A stretch of 64,000 nucleotides of DNA from Sediminibacter sp. Hel_I_10 (lineage in GTDB: Bacteria; Bacteroidota; Bacteroidia; Flavobacteriales; Flavobacteriaceae). The notes below the pieces were generated by a model, which ran no database searches, was not told the origin of the DNA, and saw only the letters and a list, made by a program, of their open reading frames with translations. Each line of letters begins with the position of its first letter. Within the stretch, counting starts at the first letter, position 1. This document shows positions 1-8,220 of the stretch, piece by piece. The DNA is taken from contig NZ_JHZX01000001.1 of NCBI RefSeq assembly GCF_000688335.1, positions 806,001 to 870,000 of the forward strand, written 5' to 3'. The position numbers and the translations under genes are program-made.

Positions 1-212
1 ACAACCCAAGTTGTGTTTTCTTTATCGGAGGTCTCATAAAAAAAGCGCAGTCCGCCTGAAATTATGAAATAGTATTGATTTGCAATTTGACCTTTTTTTA
101 GAACTGTTTTTCCTTTTGAAACAGACCGCTCTCTGAACTTTGACAACACTAGGTTTAAATCAATTTCATCAATCCCAACAAACGTTCTTATAAATGCTAT
201 AAACTCTTCCAA
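1..212 (-). CDS. Crp/Fnr-type cyclic-nucleotide-binding regulator (5' part, runs off the window)
   Basis: On the minus strand an open frame of about 70 codons runs from 212 off the left edge. It reads LLEEFIAFIRTFVGI, later KGKTVLKKGQIANQYYFIISG and LRFFYETSDKENTTWV. This is the usual N-terminal pattern of the Bacteroidota Crp/Fnr-like regulators that carry a cyclic-nucleotide-binding beta-roll and, further on, a helix-turn-helix that cannot be seen here. The frame has no ATG after its upstream stop, and the likeliest start is the TTG at 212-210. It begins about 10 bp after the stop of the secreted propeller gene on the same strand, so the two may be co-transcribed. I am confident of the fold and less so of the exact start. 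Confidence 0.7.
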   Translation of the reverse strand, partial: MEEFIAFIRTFVGIDEIDLNLVLSKFRERSVSKGKTVLKKGQIANQYYFIISGGLRFFYETSDKENTTWV

Positions 213-222
213 TAGTAAGTTT

Positions 223-1266
223 TTATTTTTTTATGAACTTCATTGTATCGCCTTTCTCAAGCTTTAAGACATATAAACCATTCTCTAGTGTATTAATAAA
301 TAGCTTTTCAGTGTTGGAGATACTGCCGCTCATCACTCTCTCGCCTAGTATATTATAAATCTCGTAATTCTCTGTTTGAGTTAGTCCTGTAATTTGAATA
401 ACACTCTTTGAGGGATTTGGATATAAATGTATTGAACTCATTAATTGTGGATTGCCGGTGGAAAGTGTTGTTACGTCTAGCTTAAGGATTTTACCTCCTC
501 CTGAAGTACTCATGTACAAATCGCTTCCATTTATTGTTAATCCTTGAGGACCATTCAAATCTGTTACAACATCTGTAGGAATTGGTGTGGTTGCTGTAAT
601 GTCAATCTTAGATATTTGATTTGCACCAAACTCAGCGATATATAGATCATTTCCGATAAATGCTATTCCACGTGGTGCAACCAAACCAGTAACCACATCT
701 GTGGCTGTTGGCGTAGTGTCCGTAATATCAATTTTAGAAATTTTACCGCCATAAACTTCAGTAATATAGAGGTGGTTTCCTATTAGTAGTATTCCGGTAG
801 GCCCATTTAGACCTGTTACTACATCTACAACAGTTGGCGTTGTTGCCGTAATATCAATTTTGGAAACTTTACCCGCAAGCGATTGAGCAAAATAGAGGTC
901 GTTTCCATTAAAAAGTATTCCGGTAGGACCATTCAATCCCGACAAAACAGTCGTGGCAGTTGGCGTAGCGGCCGTAATATCTACTTTAGAAATCTTATTT
1001 CCACCGTATTCTGTAAAATAGAATTCATTACCAGATTGCGCTATTGACTCCGGTGTAATTACATCCGTAACAACACTCGTAGGAGTTGGTATTGTTTCGT
1101 TAAGGTCAATTTTAGAAATTTTAAACAACTCACAAAAGTATAATTCATTGCCAACGATTACCATTCCTCTTGGACCTGACAATCCCGTAACAATTTCTAC
1201 TGTTTGTGCATTGAGATTAAATAAACAATAAAATAGAACTATTATAACACTGTAAATTTGTTTCAT
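223..1266 (-). CDS. Secreted six-bladed beta-propeller protein with T9SS sorting domain
   Basis: This 347-residue protein starts with a clear signal peptide (MKQIYSVIIVLFYCLFNLNAQ). Six tandem repeats of about 42 residues follow (roughly 23-274), each with a core like GLNGPTGILFNGNDLY followed by KISKIDITATTPT. That matches one six-bladed propeller of the NHL/SMP-30-like kind. The last 70 residues (from about IHLYPNPSKSVIQI to MKFIKK) are a type A T9SS C-terminal sorting domain, so the protein is probably exported through the Por system and anchored or released at the surface. Several blades are close to identical over their second halves, which suggests recent internal duplication. Ligand and function are unknown. 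Confidence 0.88.
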   Translation of the reverse strand: MKQIYSVIIVLFYCLFNLNAQTVEIVTGLSGPRGMVIVGNELYFCELFKISKIDLNETIPTPTSVVTDVITPESIAQSGNEFYFTEYGGNKISKVDITAATPTATTVLSGLNGPTGILFNGNDLYFAQSLAGKVSKIDITATTPTVVDVVTGLNGPTGILLIGNHLYITEVYGGKISKIDITDTTPTATDVVTGLVAPRGIAFIGNDLYIAEFGANQISKIDITATTPIPTDVVTDLNGPQGLTINGSDLYMSTSGGGKILKLDVTTLSTGNPQLMSSIHLYPNPSKSVIQITGLTQTENYEIYNILGERVMSGSISNTEKLFINTLENGLYVLKLEKGDTMKFIKK

Positions 1267-1300
1267 GTTCTTTCTGGTTAACTAACTTGTTATACTTCCT

Positions 1301-1308
1301 CAAATATA
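1301..1308 (-). promoter_or_regulatory. -7 box TATATTTG upstream of the propeller gene
   Basis: The minus strand reads TATATTTG, a perfect match to the Bacteroidota -7 consensus TAnnTTTG, about 35 bp before the ATG at 1266. The surrounding plus-strand text CTCAAATATAAACGTTTA recurs with one mismatch in front of the Fic gene at 12,857-12,874. The two genes may therefore share a promoter type. No convincing -33 TTTG was found. Confidence 0.5.
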
Positions 1309-1728
1309 AACGTTTAGGCCATAATTTTATGATCTGAAACACCATTCATTTATTAACAAATCGACGCATAAGACTGTGTGAGGCCATAATAAGCTCTTTG
1401 TACTAAGACTACCAAGATATTACCTACATGCGCCATGACGTTGATACGGGTTACCTATGGATTACCTACGGGTGAACCCTATATTAGCCATTAAGTGTAT
1501 GGGCATGATCAATGCTTTATAGCAGAGGGCTGTTGCTTTTTAATAAGAACCCTAGCAAGTTGTCCCTTTTACAGTGGCATTAGTTAAGTATAGCTCTATG
1601 TGATTAATCATCTTGCTTATGTTTATGCAATTTTTAGATGCTGAGTTTTTATGTCTATTTTAAAAATTTATAAGATTAGATTTGTTGCGTTAAGTTATTG
1701 AATTCTGGATTGCGTTTTTACATTAATA
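1309..1728. other. Gene-poor intergenic stretch
   Basis: I see no supportable gene here. A 27-codon minus-strand ORF (1436-1353) is open but has no recognisable features. The text around 1446-1485 contains a short direct repeat (TTACCTA twice). The stretch separates the propeller gene from the first attC-like element and has the composition of ordinary intergenic DNA. Confidence 0.5.
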
Positions 1729-1860
1729 ATAACGTGCTTGTATAAGATTAGTTGCATGGCTTAAGCAACTAATTTAGCAAATACAAACCGAGTCATAAAT
1801 TCCTTAGGAATTTATAAAGTAAGTGAGAATAAGCAATTACTTATAGCTATTGTTAGCCGC
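1729..1860 (-). repeat. attC-like intergenic element, subtype B, copy 1
   Basis: This element follows the aldo/keto reductase gene and ends 8 bp from its stop. In plus orientation it starts with AACGTGCTTGTATAAGATTAG, contains AAGCAACTAATTTAGCAAAT and a central AAATTCCTTAGGAATTT palindrome, and ends with TTATAGCTATTGTTAGCCG. The same parts in the same order occur at 5019-5158 and 11,881-12,018. Its ends are imperfect inverted repeats, so the single strand can fold into one long stem, as integron attC sites do. Confidence 0.6.
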
Positions 1861-1867
1861 CTTATTT

Positions 1868-2722
1868 TTAATTTTTAACATCCAATACGTCTGGCCAAAT
1901 GTTAGGCAATTCTCCACTAAATCCCATTTCCGAAAGTTCATTTATTAGCTTCATCTCCTCGTCTGATAATTTAAAGTCAAAAATGTTGATATTGTCTTCA
2001 ATTCTTTCTAGTGTATTTGATTTAGGGATTATGATGGTTTCGTGTTGAATAATCCATCGCAAACAAATTTGAGCTATTGATTTATTATGTTTTCTAGCTA
2101 TAGATTGTAATACTTCATTTCCAAAGACTTTTCCTCTTGCCAAAGGTGACCAAGATTCAACCGTAATGTCATGCTTTTTACAAAATTCAGTCAATTTTGG
2201 TTGCCAATAACCAGGGTGAAATTCAATTTGATTGACTGCAGGAATTACGTTTGCGGTTTGAAAAAGTACCTCTAAATGTTCTTGCCAAAAATTGCTTACG
2301 CCAATGGATTTTATTTTTCCGTCAGCTTGTAATTCCTCCATAGCACGCCAACTGTCTGAATTTGCTTTTTGCCAATTTGTATAATTTTTTGCGTTGGCAG
2401 GCCAATGAATTAAATACAGGTCAATATAATTCAAGCCAAGTTTTTTGAGTGATTTGTCGAAAGCTTTTTTAGCTTCTTTATAACCTAAATTTTCACGCCA
2501 TAATTTTGTGGTTACGAAAATTTCTTTTCTATTGATTCCACTTTCATTTATTGCTTTCCCAACTTCTTTTTCATTATCATATTTGGCGGCTGTATCAACC
2601 ATTCTATATCCTATTTTCAAAGCATTTTTTATAGATTTAATACCGTCTTGCTCTGTAGATTTATAGGTTCCAAAACCTATGATTGGTATTTTATTTCCGT
2701 CATTTAATACTATTTCTTTCAT
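1868..2722 (-). CDS. Aldo/keto reductase
   Basis: This 284-residue protein covers a whole aldo/keto reductase barrel of the AKR3/AKR5 type, which reduces aldehydes or ketones with NAD(P)H in the cytoplasm. The catalytic tetrad can be followed: Asp and Tyr in MVDTAAKYDNEKEVG, Lys in FVTTKLW, and His in LYLIHWP. The cofactor-binding end has the expected IIPKSNTLERIEDNINIFDF. There is no signal peptide. It stands alone between two attC-like elements, which suits a single-gene cassette. The substrate cannot be told from sequence. Confidence 0.92.
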   Translation of the reverse strand: MKEIVLNDGNKIPIIGFGTYKSTEQDGIKSIKNALKIGYRMVDTAAKYDNEKEVGKAINESGINRKEIFVTTKLWRENLGYKEAKKAFDKSLKKLGLNYIDLYLIHWPANAKNYTNWQKANSDSWRAMEELQADGKIKSIGVSNFWQEHLEVLFQTANVIPAVNQIEFHPGYWQPKLTEFCKKHDITVESWSPLARGKVFGNEVLQSIARKHNKSIAQICLRWIIQHETIIIPKSNTLERIEDNINIFDFKLSDEEMKLINELSEMGFSGELPNIWPDVLDVKN

Positions 2723-2748
2723 TCTGTTTCTGGCTGTTTGTTTTTTAT

Positions 2749-2895
2749 GGCTGAGTTCTTATGTATGAAACGTAGCGTATAAATTTATAATAATTTTCAG
2801 ATTAGCAATTAGCCAAATCTTTGATTTGGCGGACTTCTTAAATACTCAGCGACCTTCGAAAAAGTCTAAACCAGCTATGTTTTATACAGATTGAT
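2749..2895 (-). repeat. attC-like intergenic element, subtype A, copy 1
   Basis: This element lies between the ATPase-TOPRIM gene and the aldo/keto reductase gene. In plus orientation it starts GGCTGAGTTCTTATGTATGAAACGT, holds the hairpin AGCCAAATCTTTGATTTGGC, and ends near GTTTTATACAGATTGATGTGAC. The parts GTATGAAA-CGT, GATTTGGCGGAC and TTTATAC are shared with the element at 7131-7334. It is the most diverged copy at its second end. Confidence 0.5.
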
Positions 2896-2905
2896 GTGAC
2901 CAGTA

Positions 2906-4993
2906 CTATTCTATATCTAAAATTTGATCGATAACTTTTTTCATTCCTTCTGGTTTGTGATTTTCATTCTTCATTTTAGAAATTATAAGATTTCGAAATT
3001 GCTCATAGCGAATAATATTTATTTTATTGGTAAAGCACTTTAAAATGTTTCTACCATTAAAAATAGATTTCCAAGTATTATCTTTTAAAGCCGTACTGAA
3101 TTTATTGGCAATTATTTTTTCTTTTTTATATAATTCTTTTTGGCTCAAAGAATTTTTCTTTTTTAGTTCAATTTCAGAAATCGTTTTTTCGACTGCTTTA
3201 AAATATTCTTCATTAAGAGAATTGCTACTATCTATTTTAGTTGTTACAGAATAATTCAATTCAGAAGTTACGAATTGATTTAATTCGTGCTGAATGTGGA
3301 ATTTTAAATTCTCTTTAGCGCATTGCTTTAAGGATTCTAATATATTCTCTTCATTATCGAACTCTACATTTTTAACACCTAAATCCACTAACACTTTATG
3401 AATATATTTTTCATCTAATAGGTAGTTTTCTATATGGTAGGAATCCCATGAAAATTCAAGAGTTTCAAGATCTTCTATTATTTTACTTGAATCTTTGTCT
3501 ACAATAGAAATAAATGTTTTTGAAATAATTCCTTCATCTGCTGCTATTTTTAGAACATGTTGGAGATTAGATACATTTGTTTTACTACCAGCTGATATGG
3601 AATTAGTATTGCTTTCGAATTCTGGAAATAACATGCTAGTCATGGTTTTGTCAAAGTCAGAATCCTCTCCCTCAAAAATGACAATTTTATTTCCTTTGTC
3701 ATATGAAGAGAACTCTCCAATCAAATCTATTAATGCTGCTTCTGCATCATTTTCCAATGAAATTTTTCTTACTTGGTTATTTCCATCATTTAAAGATTCA
3801 GACATGTGATAAATGCTGTAATCAGTATTACCCGCAACTTGCTTAAGAATTGCATCTGAATGTGTAACTAACCAAATTTGGTTACCTAATTCTTTACCAA
3901 TAGTTTCAAAATAAAATTCAGGAAGTTTTTTTGCCAGTTTAGGGTTTAAATGTAATTCTGGTTCATCGATAAGAATTACAGAATTTTTTGGAGCTTGATT
4001 TCTCAATCTCAAATATCCAAATAAGACTTCTTTTTCTCCCGAACTTAAATCGGAAATATCATGTTTTTCACCTGTCTTTATTTCAACTGGAAACTCCAGT
4101 GATCCATTAGCATTGGGGACCATTCCGTTAAAACTTTTACCAGGAAAAAAATTCGAAAATAAGGAACTCAAAGAATTATTAAGATCAGATATCGCATGAT
4201 CAGTAGCACCACTCTCTTTAGCAATTAGAGCTTTTACATAACTGGAAGCCATCTCAGTTTTTACATTATTATATTTGTTAGTATAATTATATAACGCATG
4301 GTTTTGATAATTTTCATTTGAATTACCAAAATTTAAATTTAAGTTCTGTAAATTTTCTTTTTGGTAACTGCGGTGTGCACCATGATAGTCAATAATTCCA
4401 AGTTCATCAGGACTAAAAGTGTGGAATATAAGCTCCAAAATTATGTTTGGCAAAACCTCTTGAGTATTATCGGAAAAAATTAACACTTCTCCTTTAAATT
4501 CATTTTGTTGGATTAATTTTTCAAATTCAGCCATGTATCTATTGGTCTCTATTTTTACTTTTTGACCATACATTCTTTGATTAGAAGCAGCAGAATTTAA
4601 AGGATCATCACTAGTTGGGTCATAGTTAGGGTTTTTAGTATATGATCTCCAGAGCAGTCTTTGTAATAAAATTTCACCATTTTTCTTTAAAAATTCTATC
4701 TCTTTATCTGCTAGAGTAATTGTAGCACTTATTTTTATTGGAAGTTCTTTATTTCTAAAAAGTTTGTCTGCGTTAAATTGGTTTCCGATACGAACTTGAA
4801 ATTCATTGTAAAAGTTGTTGATTTCATCTTGATTGTAACTTCCATAATTAGATTTGAATAATCTTATACAATCAAAAATGCAAGATTTCCCCACTCCATT
4901 TTGTCCGGCAATTAAAACTAAATCTCCAAGAGATTCAATCTTGACTAATTCAATTGCCTTAAAATTGTCAATTTGAAGTTCATTAAATTTCAT
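2906..4993 (-). CDS. AAA/ABC-type ATPase fused to TOPRIM/DUF4435-like domain (PARIS- or OLD-like)
   Basis: The protein has 695 residues in two parts. The N-terminal part (about 1-420) is an SMC/RecF-like ATPase: FKAIE start motif, Walker A GQNGVGKS (residues 30-37), signature LSSGEKE (about 318) and Walker B VILIDEPELHLNP (about 339). The C-terminal part (about 435-695) carries TOPRIM-type acidic motifs, FEGEDSDFD (about 441) and IVDKD (about 498), then YHIENYLLDE (about 522), which is typical of DUF4435. ATPase plus DUF4435 is the make-up of PARIS anti-phage systems, which are known as two genes or as one fusion. OLD-family nucleases are the main alternative. The gene stands alone between two attC-like elements, with no partner gene beside it. 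Confidence 0.82.
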   Translation of the reverse strand: MKFNELQIDNFKAIELVKIESLGDLVLIAGQNGVGKSCIFDCIRLFKSNYGSYNQDEINNFYNEFQVRIGNQFNADKLFRNKELPIKISATITLADKEIEFLKKNGEILLQRLLWRSYTKNPNYDPTSDDPLNSAASNQRMYGQKVKIETNRYMAEFEKLIQQNEFKGEVLIFSDNTQEVLPNIILELIFHTFSPDELGIIDYHGAHRSYQKENLQNLNLNFGNSNENYQNHALYNYTNKYNNVKTEMASSYVKALIAKESGATDHAISDLNNSLSSLFSNFFPGKSFNGMVPNANGSLEFPVEIKTGEKHDISDLSSGEKEVLFGYLRLRNQAPKNSVILIDEPELHLNPKLAKKLPEFYFETIGKELGNQIWLVTHSDAILKQVAGNTDYSIYHMSESLNDGNNQVRKISLENDAEAALIDLIGEFSSYDKGNKIVIFEGEDSDFDKTMTSMLFPEFESNTNSISAGSKTNVSNLQHVLKIAADEGIISKTFISIVDKDSSKIIEDLETLEFSWDSYHIENYLLDEKYIHKVLVDLGVKNVEFDNEENILESLKQCAKENLKFHIQHELNQFVTSELNYSVTTKIDSSNSLNEEYFKAVEKTISEIELKKKNSLSQKELYKKEKIIANKFSTALKDNTWKSIFNGRNILKCFTNKINIIRYEQFRNLIISKMKNENHKPEGMKKVIDQILDIE

Positions 4994-5018
4994 TAATTTT
5001 CGAATTTTTGATTAGTAT

Positions 5019-5158
5019 TGGCTACAACGTTATTGTGTATGGTTAGTTGCGTTGTTAAGCAACTAATTTAGCAAATAAAACACAGATAGAATATTCCGCA
5101 GGAATCTTCCAAATAAACACTATTAATAGCAACTAATTATATATGGTGTTAGCAACTG
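5019..5158 (-). repeat. attC-like intergenic element, subtype B, copy 2
   Basis: In plus orientation the element starts GGCTACAACGTTATTGTGTATG, continues GTTAGTTGCG and AAGCAACTAATTTAGCAAAT, has a central ATATTCCGCAGGAAT palindrome, and ends TAATTATATATGGTGTTAGCAAC. The first and last 30 bases are imperfect inverted repeats. It sits 20 bp after the stop of the broken surface-protein gene and 25 bp before the start of the ATPase gene. That is the spacing expected if each gene and its downstream element form one cassette. Confidence 0.65.
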
Positions 5159-5177
5159 TTTTTTTGTACAGCTTGTG

Positions 5178-5795
5178 TCAAAGCCTAAAAGCAATACCTA
5201 AATTTATACTAATTGTATTTTCAAATAAACGTTTTTGGTTACTTTCTATGGATAGATTTTCTTGTCCATTTTCAAGAAATATTTTTCTTCGAAACTTTTC
5301 AGATTCGCCCTTTTCACGAAATACTAGTCCATTTTTTTGATTCAAATGTAGATTATACGACTTAGAAATTAAAAAGCTTACATGTTTGCTACTTTCTACG
5401 GACAAAACTAGACCTGGTTTTACCCGAAACCCTCTTTGAGAAAGAAATACATTTACCTTTTCGCTCTTGATTTCATTTCCATCAATTTCTATATCGTCTT
5501 CAAGATTAAACTGTTGAAGATAATAATCTAGCTCTTGGTATCCAAAATGAAGTCTTGGTGATATGTTTATAGGTCTTCCATTAGTATTTAAATTAAACTT
5601 ACCTGCAATAACCACATCATGACTGTTAATTCCCGTTCTAGAAATTTTACTCTCGTTAGCATACCCAATCATAAAATGAGGTTTGACGGCGTAAAAAATG
5701 GATATGGCAAAACTAACTGACCCTCTCTTATTTGCCCTGTTATTTTGTTGGATATCAATGACTGAATTATTATAATCTATGGTATTGGATGCCAT
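5178..5795 (-). CDS. Outer-membrane-like protein fragment, probably 5'-truncated
   Basis: The 205 residues include alternating, aromatic-rich strands (SVSFAISIFYAVKPHFMIGYANES and RPINISPRLHFGYQELDYYL) and end in phenylalanine-arginine-leucine, like a beta-barrel outer-membrane protein. No signal peptide is present. The frame stays open upstream of the ATG (TWTVLD) back to the stop of the preceding gene, whose frame it shares. I read it as the 3' part of a longer gene that lost its beginning, but an intact short gene cannot be excluded. The family is not recognised. Confidence 0.45.
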   Translation of the reverse strand: MASNTIDYNNSVIDIQQNNRANKRGSVSFAISIFYAVKPHFMIGYANESKISRTGINSHDVVIAGKFNLNTNGRPINISPRLHFGYQELDYYLQQFNLEDDIEIDGNEIKSEKVNVFLSQRGFRVKPGLVLSVESSKHVSFLISKSYNLHLNQKNGLVFREKGESEKFRRKIFLENGQENLSIESNQKRLFENTISINLGIAFRL

Positions 5796-5822
5796 GTCTA
5801 ATACAGTCCAAGTCAGCCCAGT

Positions 5823-7056
5823 TTAAAATGATATTCGTTTAACAAAATCAGGAATATTACCAGACTGTTTTTTGTCGTTCTCTACTTTTGTGTAATCAAT
5901 AGATTTAAATAAAGACTCTGAAATTTCATTAGGTGAAATGATGGTATAATTATTCCAGAAGTCTGCATTGTATTCTTTTGTGTCGTCCAACAGAATTTCA
6001 GAGAACTGAAACCTTTCTAGGTATGGTATTTTTGTATCGTCTGGTTTAATATCTGTTGTCACATACTCGCTGGTTAAGTTAAGAATCTTACCTTGTTTTT
6101 TGAAGGCTGTTTTGTAATAAGAATTCATAAACCGCCATTGTTTATCTTCACCTTGCTCGTAAGTTACTGTAAAATTAAAAAATTCTCGATCACCTAAATT
6201 ACCAAAATCAGAGTTTAGTTTAATTTCTGCTTTTACTATCGCAAATGTTTCTTCTTGGATATATACGTATGCAGAATTTTCGTTCTTTTTTTCAACAAAA
6301 ACTTTATAAATATCTTTTCCGTTCTGTCTTAATGTATCGATTATTCTATACTTATACGCTTCTGGATTTGACAGAAAAGCTTCTCTTCTTGCTACGATGT
6401 CAAACCTATGTATGTGATGGCTCCCAGCATAAATTCTAAAATCTAGAGAATCTAGCGCTTCACTTTGATATTTACGTAATTCCATTAGTTTTACATCTCC
6501 AGACCTGTTTCTTTTAGTATAATCCTCTTTAATGGCATCTATTACAGCTTCGTTTATATAGATTGGTTTTTTTTTCATTTTCCCAAGTAGTGGTTTCTCT
6601 GAAAAAACCTGTGTGTCGCTCGTCGGATGTTGGGTAGTTGTTTGGAATTGCATTTATGGCCTTTTCTATAAGTTCTTTTGCGTAATCTTTTGAAACAATG
6701 ACAACTTCATTTAACTGAGTAACATCTTCAGTCAAGGTTATCGTTTGATATTCATCACTTAAAGTTATTTTTTCTGTTTTATACCCTAATGAAGAAATAA
6801 TTAGACGGTTATTCTTATTCTCAATATTCACGACTAATTTAAACAGACCAATATCGTTTGAAATCGTTCCTATATTGGTGTTTTCTAAACGAATATGGGC
6901 AAATGATATTGGTTCGTTGTTTGGGTCAACAATTTTTCCAGAAATAATGGATTGCGCTAAAATACATTGAAATGAAAAGAGAAATAATAAGGTCGATGAA
7001 ATCAGCTTATTTAAAATTTCTAACGTGCTAAATTCTGATAATAATATCTTTCTCAT
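5823..7056 (-). pseudogene. Frameshifted carboxypeptidase-regulatory-like surface protein
   Basis: Two overlapping frames (7056-6529 and about 6573-5823) make one protein of about 410 residues. The first part has an N-terminal hydrophobic export segment (LLFLFSFQCILAQ) and a CarboxypepD_reg-like Ig domain (SGKIVDPNNEPISFAHI to SLGYKTEKITL), followed by the usual linker LTEDVTQLNEVVIV. The second part continues KPIYINEAVIDAIKEDYTKRN and ends FVKRISF. Translation has to shift by one base at a run of nine A residues in the coding strand (T9 at 6567-6575). One A fewer restores the frame. This could be a true mutation, a phase-variable tract or a sequencing error. The role is probably at the outer membrane; the substrate is unknown. 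Confidence 0.7.
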
Positions 7057-7130
7057 TGAGTTTTGTTTTGCTTTTACAGCTCAAAATATAAGATGTTTAG
7101 AAATCAAGAATTATTCCATTGTCTCAAATT

Positions 7131-7334
7131 GTTGCTAACTTCTCGTACTCGTATATGAAAAGTAGCACTTAAAATAATCGATAATTTTCGGATTATACAC
7201 GAGCGGAATTTTCAAATTTTTCTTATTATCTCTCCTTTGTCAACAAGCCAAATTTAAAAATTTGGCGACCTTGCAAATATGCTATTAACATTGGTTTAAG
7301 CACTCATTACCTATTATTTTTATACGTTGTTACC
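7131..7334 (-). repeat. attC-like intergenic element, subtype A, copy 2
   Basis: In plus orientation it begins GTTGCTAACTTCTCGTAC, continues GTATATGAAAAGTAGCACTT and a hairpin AGCCAAATTTAAAAATTTGGC, and ends TTTTTATACGTTGTTACC. At about 200 bp it is the longest copy. The beginning GTTGCTAAC is the exact complement of the ending GTTAGCAAC seen in the copy at 5019-5158. It lies between the dead lipoprotein gene and the broken surface-protein gene. Confidence 0.6.
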
Positions 7335-7340
7335 TAGAGT

Positions 7341-7844
7341 TTATTCAGCTCTTTCGTATTTAGTTTCAATCAGTCGTGAGTCAGCACCGAATACTGGAAA
7401 AGCAACCAATAATGCAATTCCACCACTTTCCCTTAAAACTACCAACTCTTTTTCTTTATTCATTGCTAGTTTGACCGAACTATCGCCTAAAGACCATAAA
7501 ATTTTAAATTTAAAATCTGTTTTCAATTGTCTTTTAAGCTGGAAGTAATTATCAACAATTTTACCTTCGAGAATTCGAGTATCAATAATTTTGTCACCTC
7601 GAATTAATTCTGCTTTCTAGTTAAAATTATCGGTAACCTTTAATTTAATAATCAAATCTACCCAATCTTCAAGTTTTTCCGACTTATAATCTATAGTTGA
7701 CCAAAGTGAATAAATTTCCGCTTCACATTTCTCACATTTGTTCTGAAATGTTCCGTCACATAATGTTAACTCATTACTTTTAATTTGAGCTACGTCTTAA
7801 TTTGATTATGCTTTTTTAACCGAAGTACATCCAGTTAGAGTTAT
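7341..7844 (-). pseudogene. Decayed small lipoprotein gene
   Basis: One minus-strand frame reads as protein over about 165 codons but holds three in-frame stops. It opens with ITLTGCTSVKKA, a lipobox-like end of a signal peptide, then stop, SN, stop, then DVAQIKSNELTLCDGTFQNKCEKC (which contains two close CxxC-like cysteine pairs), EIYSLWSTIDYKSEKLEDW and KVTDNFN. A TAG follows at about 7620, and then KAELIRGDKIIDTRILEG on to a normal stop at 7341. The start codon is not recoverable. The sensible reading across the stops and the flanking attC-like elements suggest a cassette gene that died in place. The function is unknown. Confidence 0.6.
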
Positions 7845-7882
7845 AATTTAAATTATAAATATGTAATGTAGTTTTTTCAAAT

Positions 7883-8020
7883 TGTTACTAAAAGGTTAGT
7901 ATATGAAAAGTAGGCGATTTCGAAACACTAAGCTTTCGGTTAAGCACAAACTTTGATACGAAAGCTGAACATTGAATTCAACACAAACTCGACTATTTTT
8001 TATTTACATTGTGAGCAACC
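7883..8020 (-). repeat. attC-like intergenic element, subtype A, copy 3
   Basis: In plus orientation it starts TTGTTACTAAAAGGTTAGTATATGAAAAGTAGG and ends TTTATTTACATTGTGAGCAACCG. The block GTTAGTATATGAAAAGT is shared, with one change, with the copy at 9511-9600. An imperfect inner stem is formed by AAGCTTTCG and CGAAAGCT. It follows the protease gene. Confidence 0.55.
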
Positions 8021-8061
8021 GCCTTTATTTGTTTAGCTGTAGGAATAAAACCTTACTTGCC

Positions 8062-8220
8062 TTACTCCATTTCGTCAATAATCTTTTGTAAGGCTTTTTT
8101 ATAGTAATCAAGATTTGGGTCATTGTTTTTGATTGCTACATCTACAGCTTTTTGATAACTCAATAAAGAAGCATTCAAATCTCCGTTTATTTTCAAAGCT
8201 TCTCCATAGCTACCAAATAC
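8062..8220 (-). pseudogene. Frameshifted TPR tail of the S41 protease
   Basis: The frame ending at 8062 reads VFGSYGEALKINGDLNASLLSYQKAVDVAIKNNDPNLDYYKKALQKIIDE, a tetratricopeptide repeat. It is the natural continuation of NTILFPNSPN in the protease gene, but in another frame. The shift lies at about 8215-8226 in AAATACATATTTG. Removing two bases (AATATGTA to AATGTA in the coding strand) joins the two frames. The tail is therefore probably lost from the protein. Confidence 0.6.

Noticed and set aside
1353-1436. A 27-codon minus-strand ORF (MAHVGNILVVLVQRAYYG...) upstream of the propeller gene
   Set aside because: It is short, shows no ribosome binding site or recognised domain, and open frames of this length are common by chance in this AT-rich DNA.
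3027-3254. Plus-strand ORFs of 60-170 codons inside the ATPase, IS110, GH2 and transketolase genes (for example 3027-3254, 10,977-11,495, 21,404-21,745)
   Set aside because: They lie opposite well-supported genes, have biased composition and match no family. They are mirror frames of the real coding sequence.
7327-7548. Plus-strand ORF of 73 codons over the dead lipoprotein gene
   Set aside because: The minus-strand reading gives sensible protein over more than twice the length, with a lipobox, so the plus frame is its shadow.
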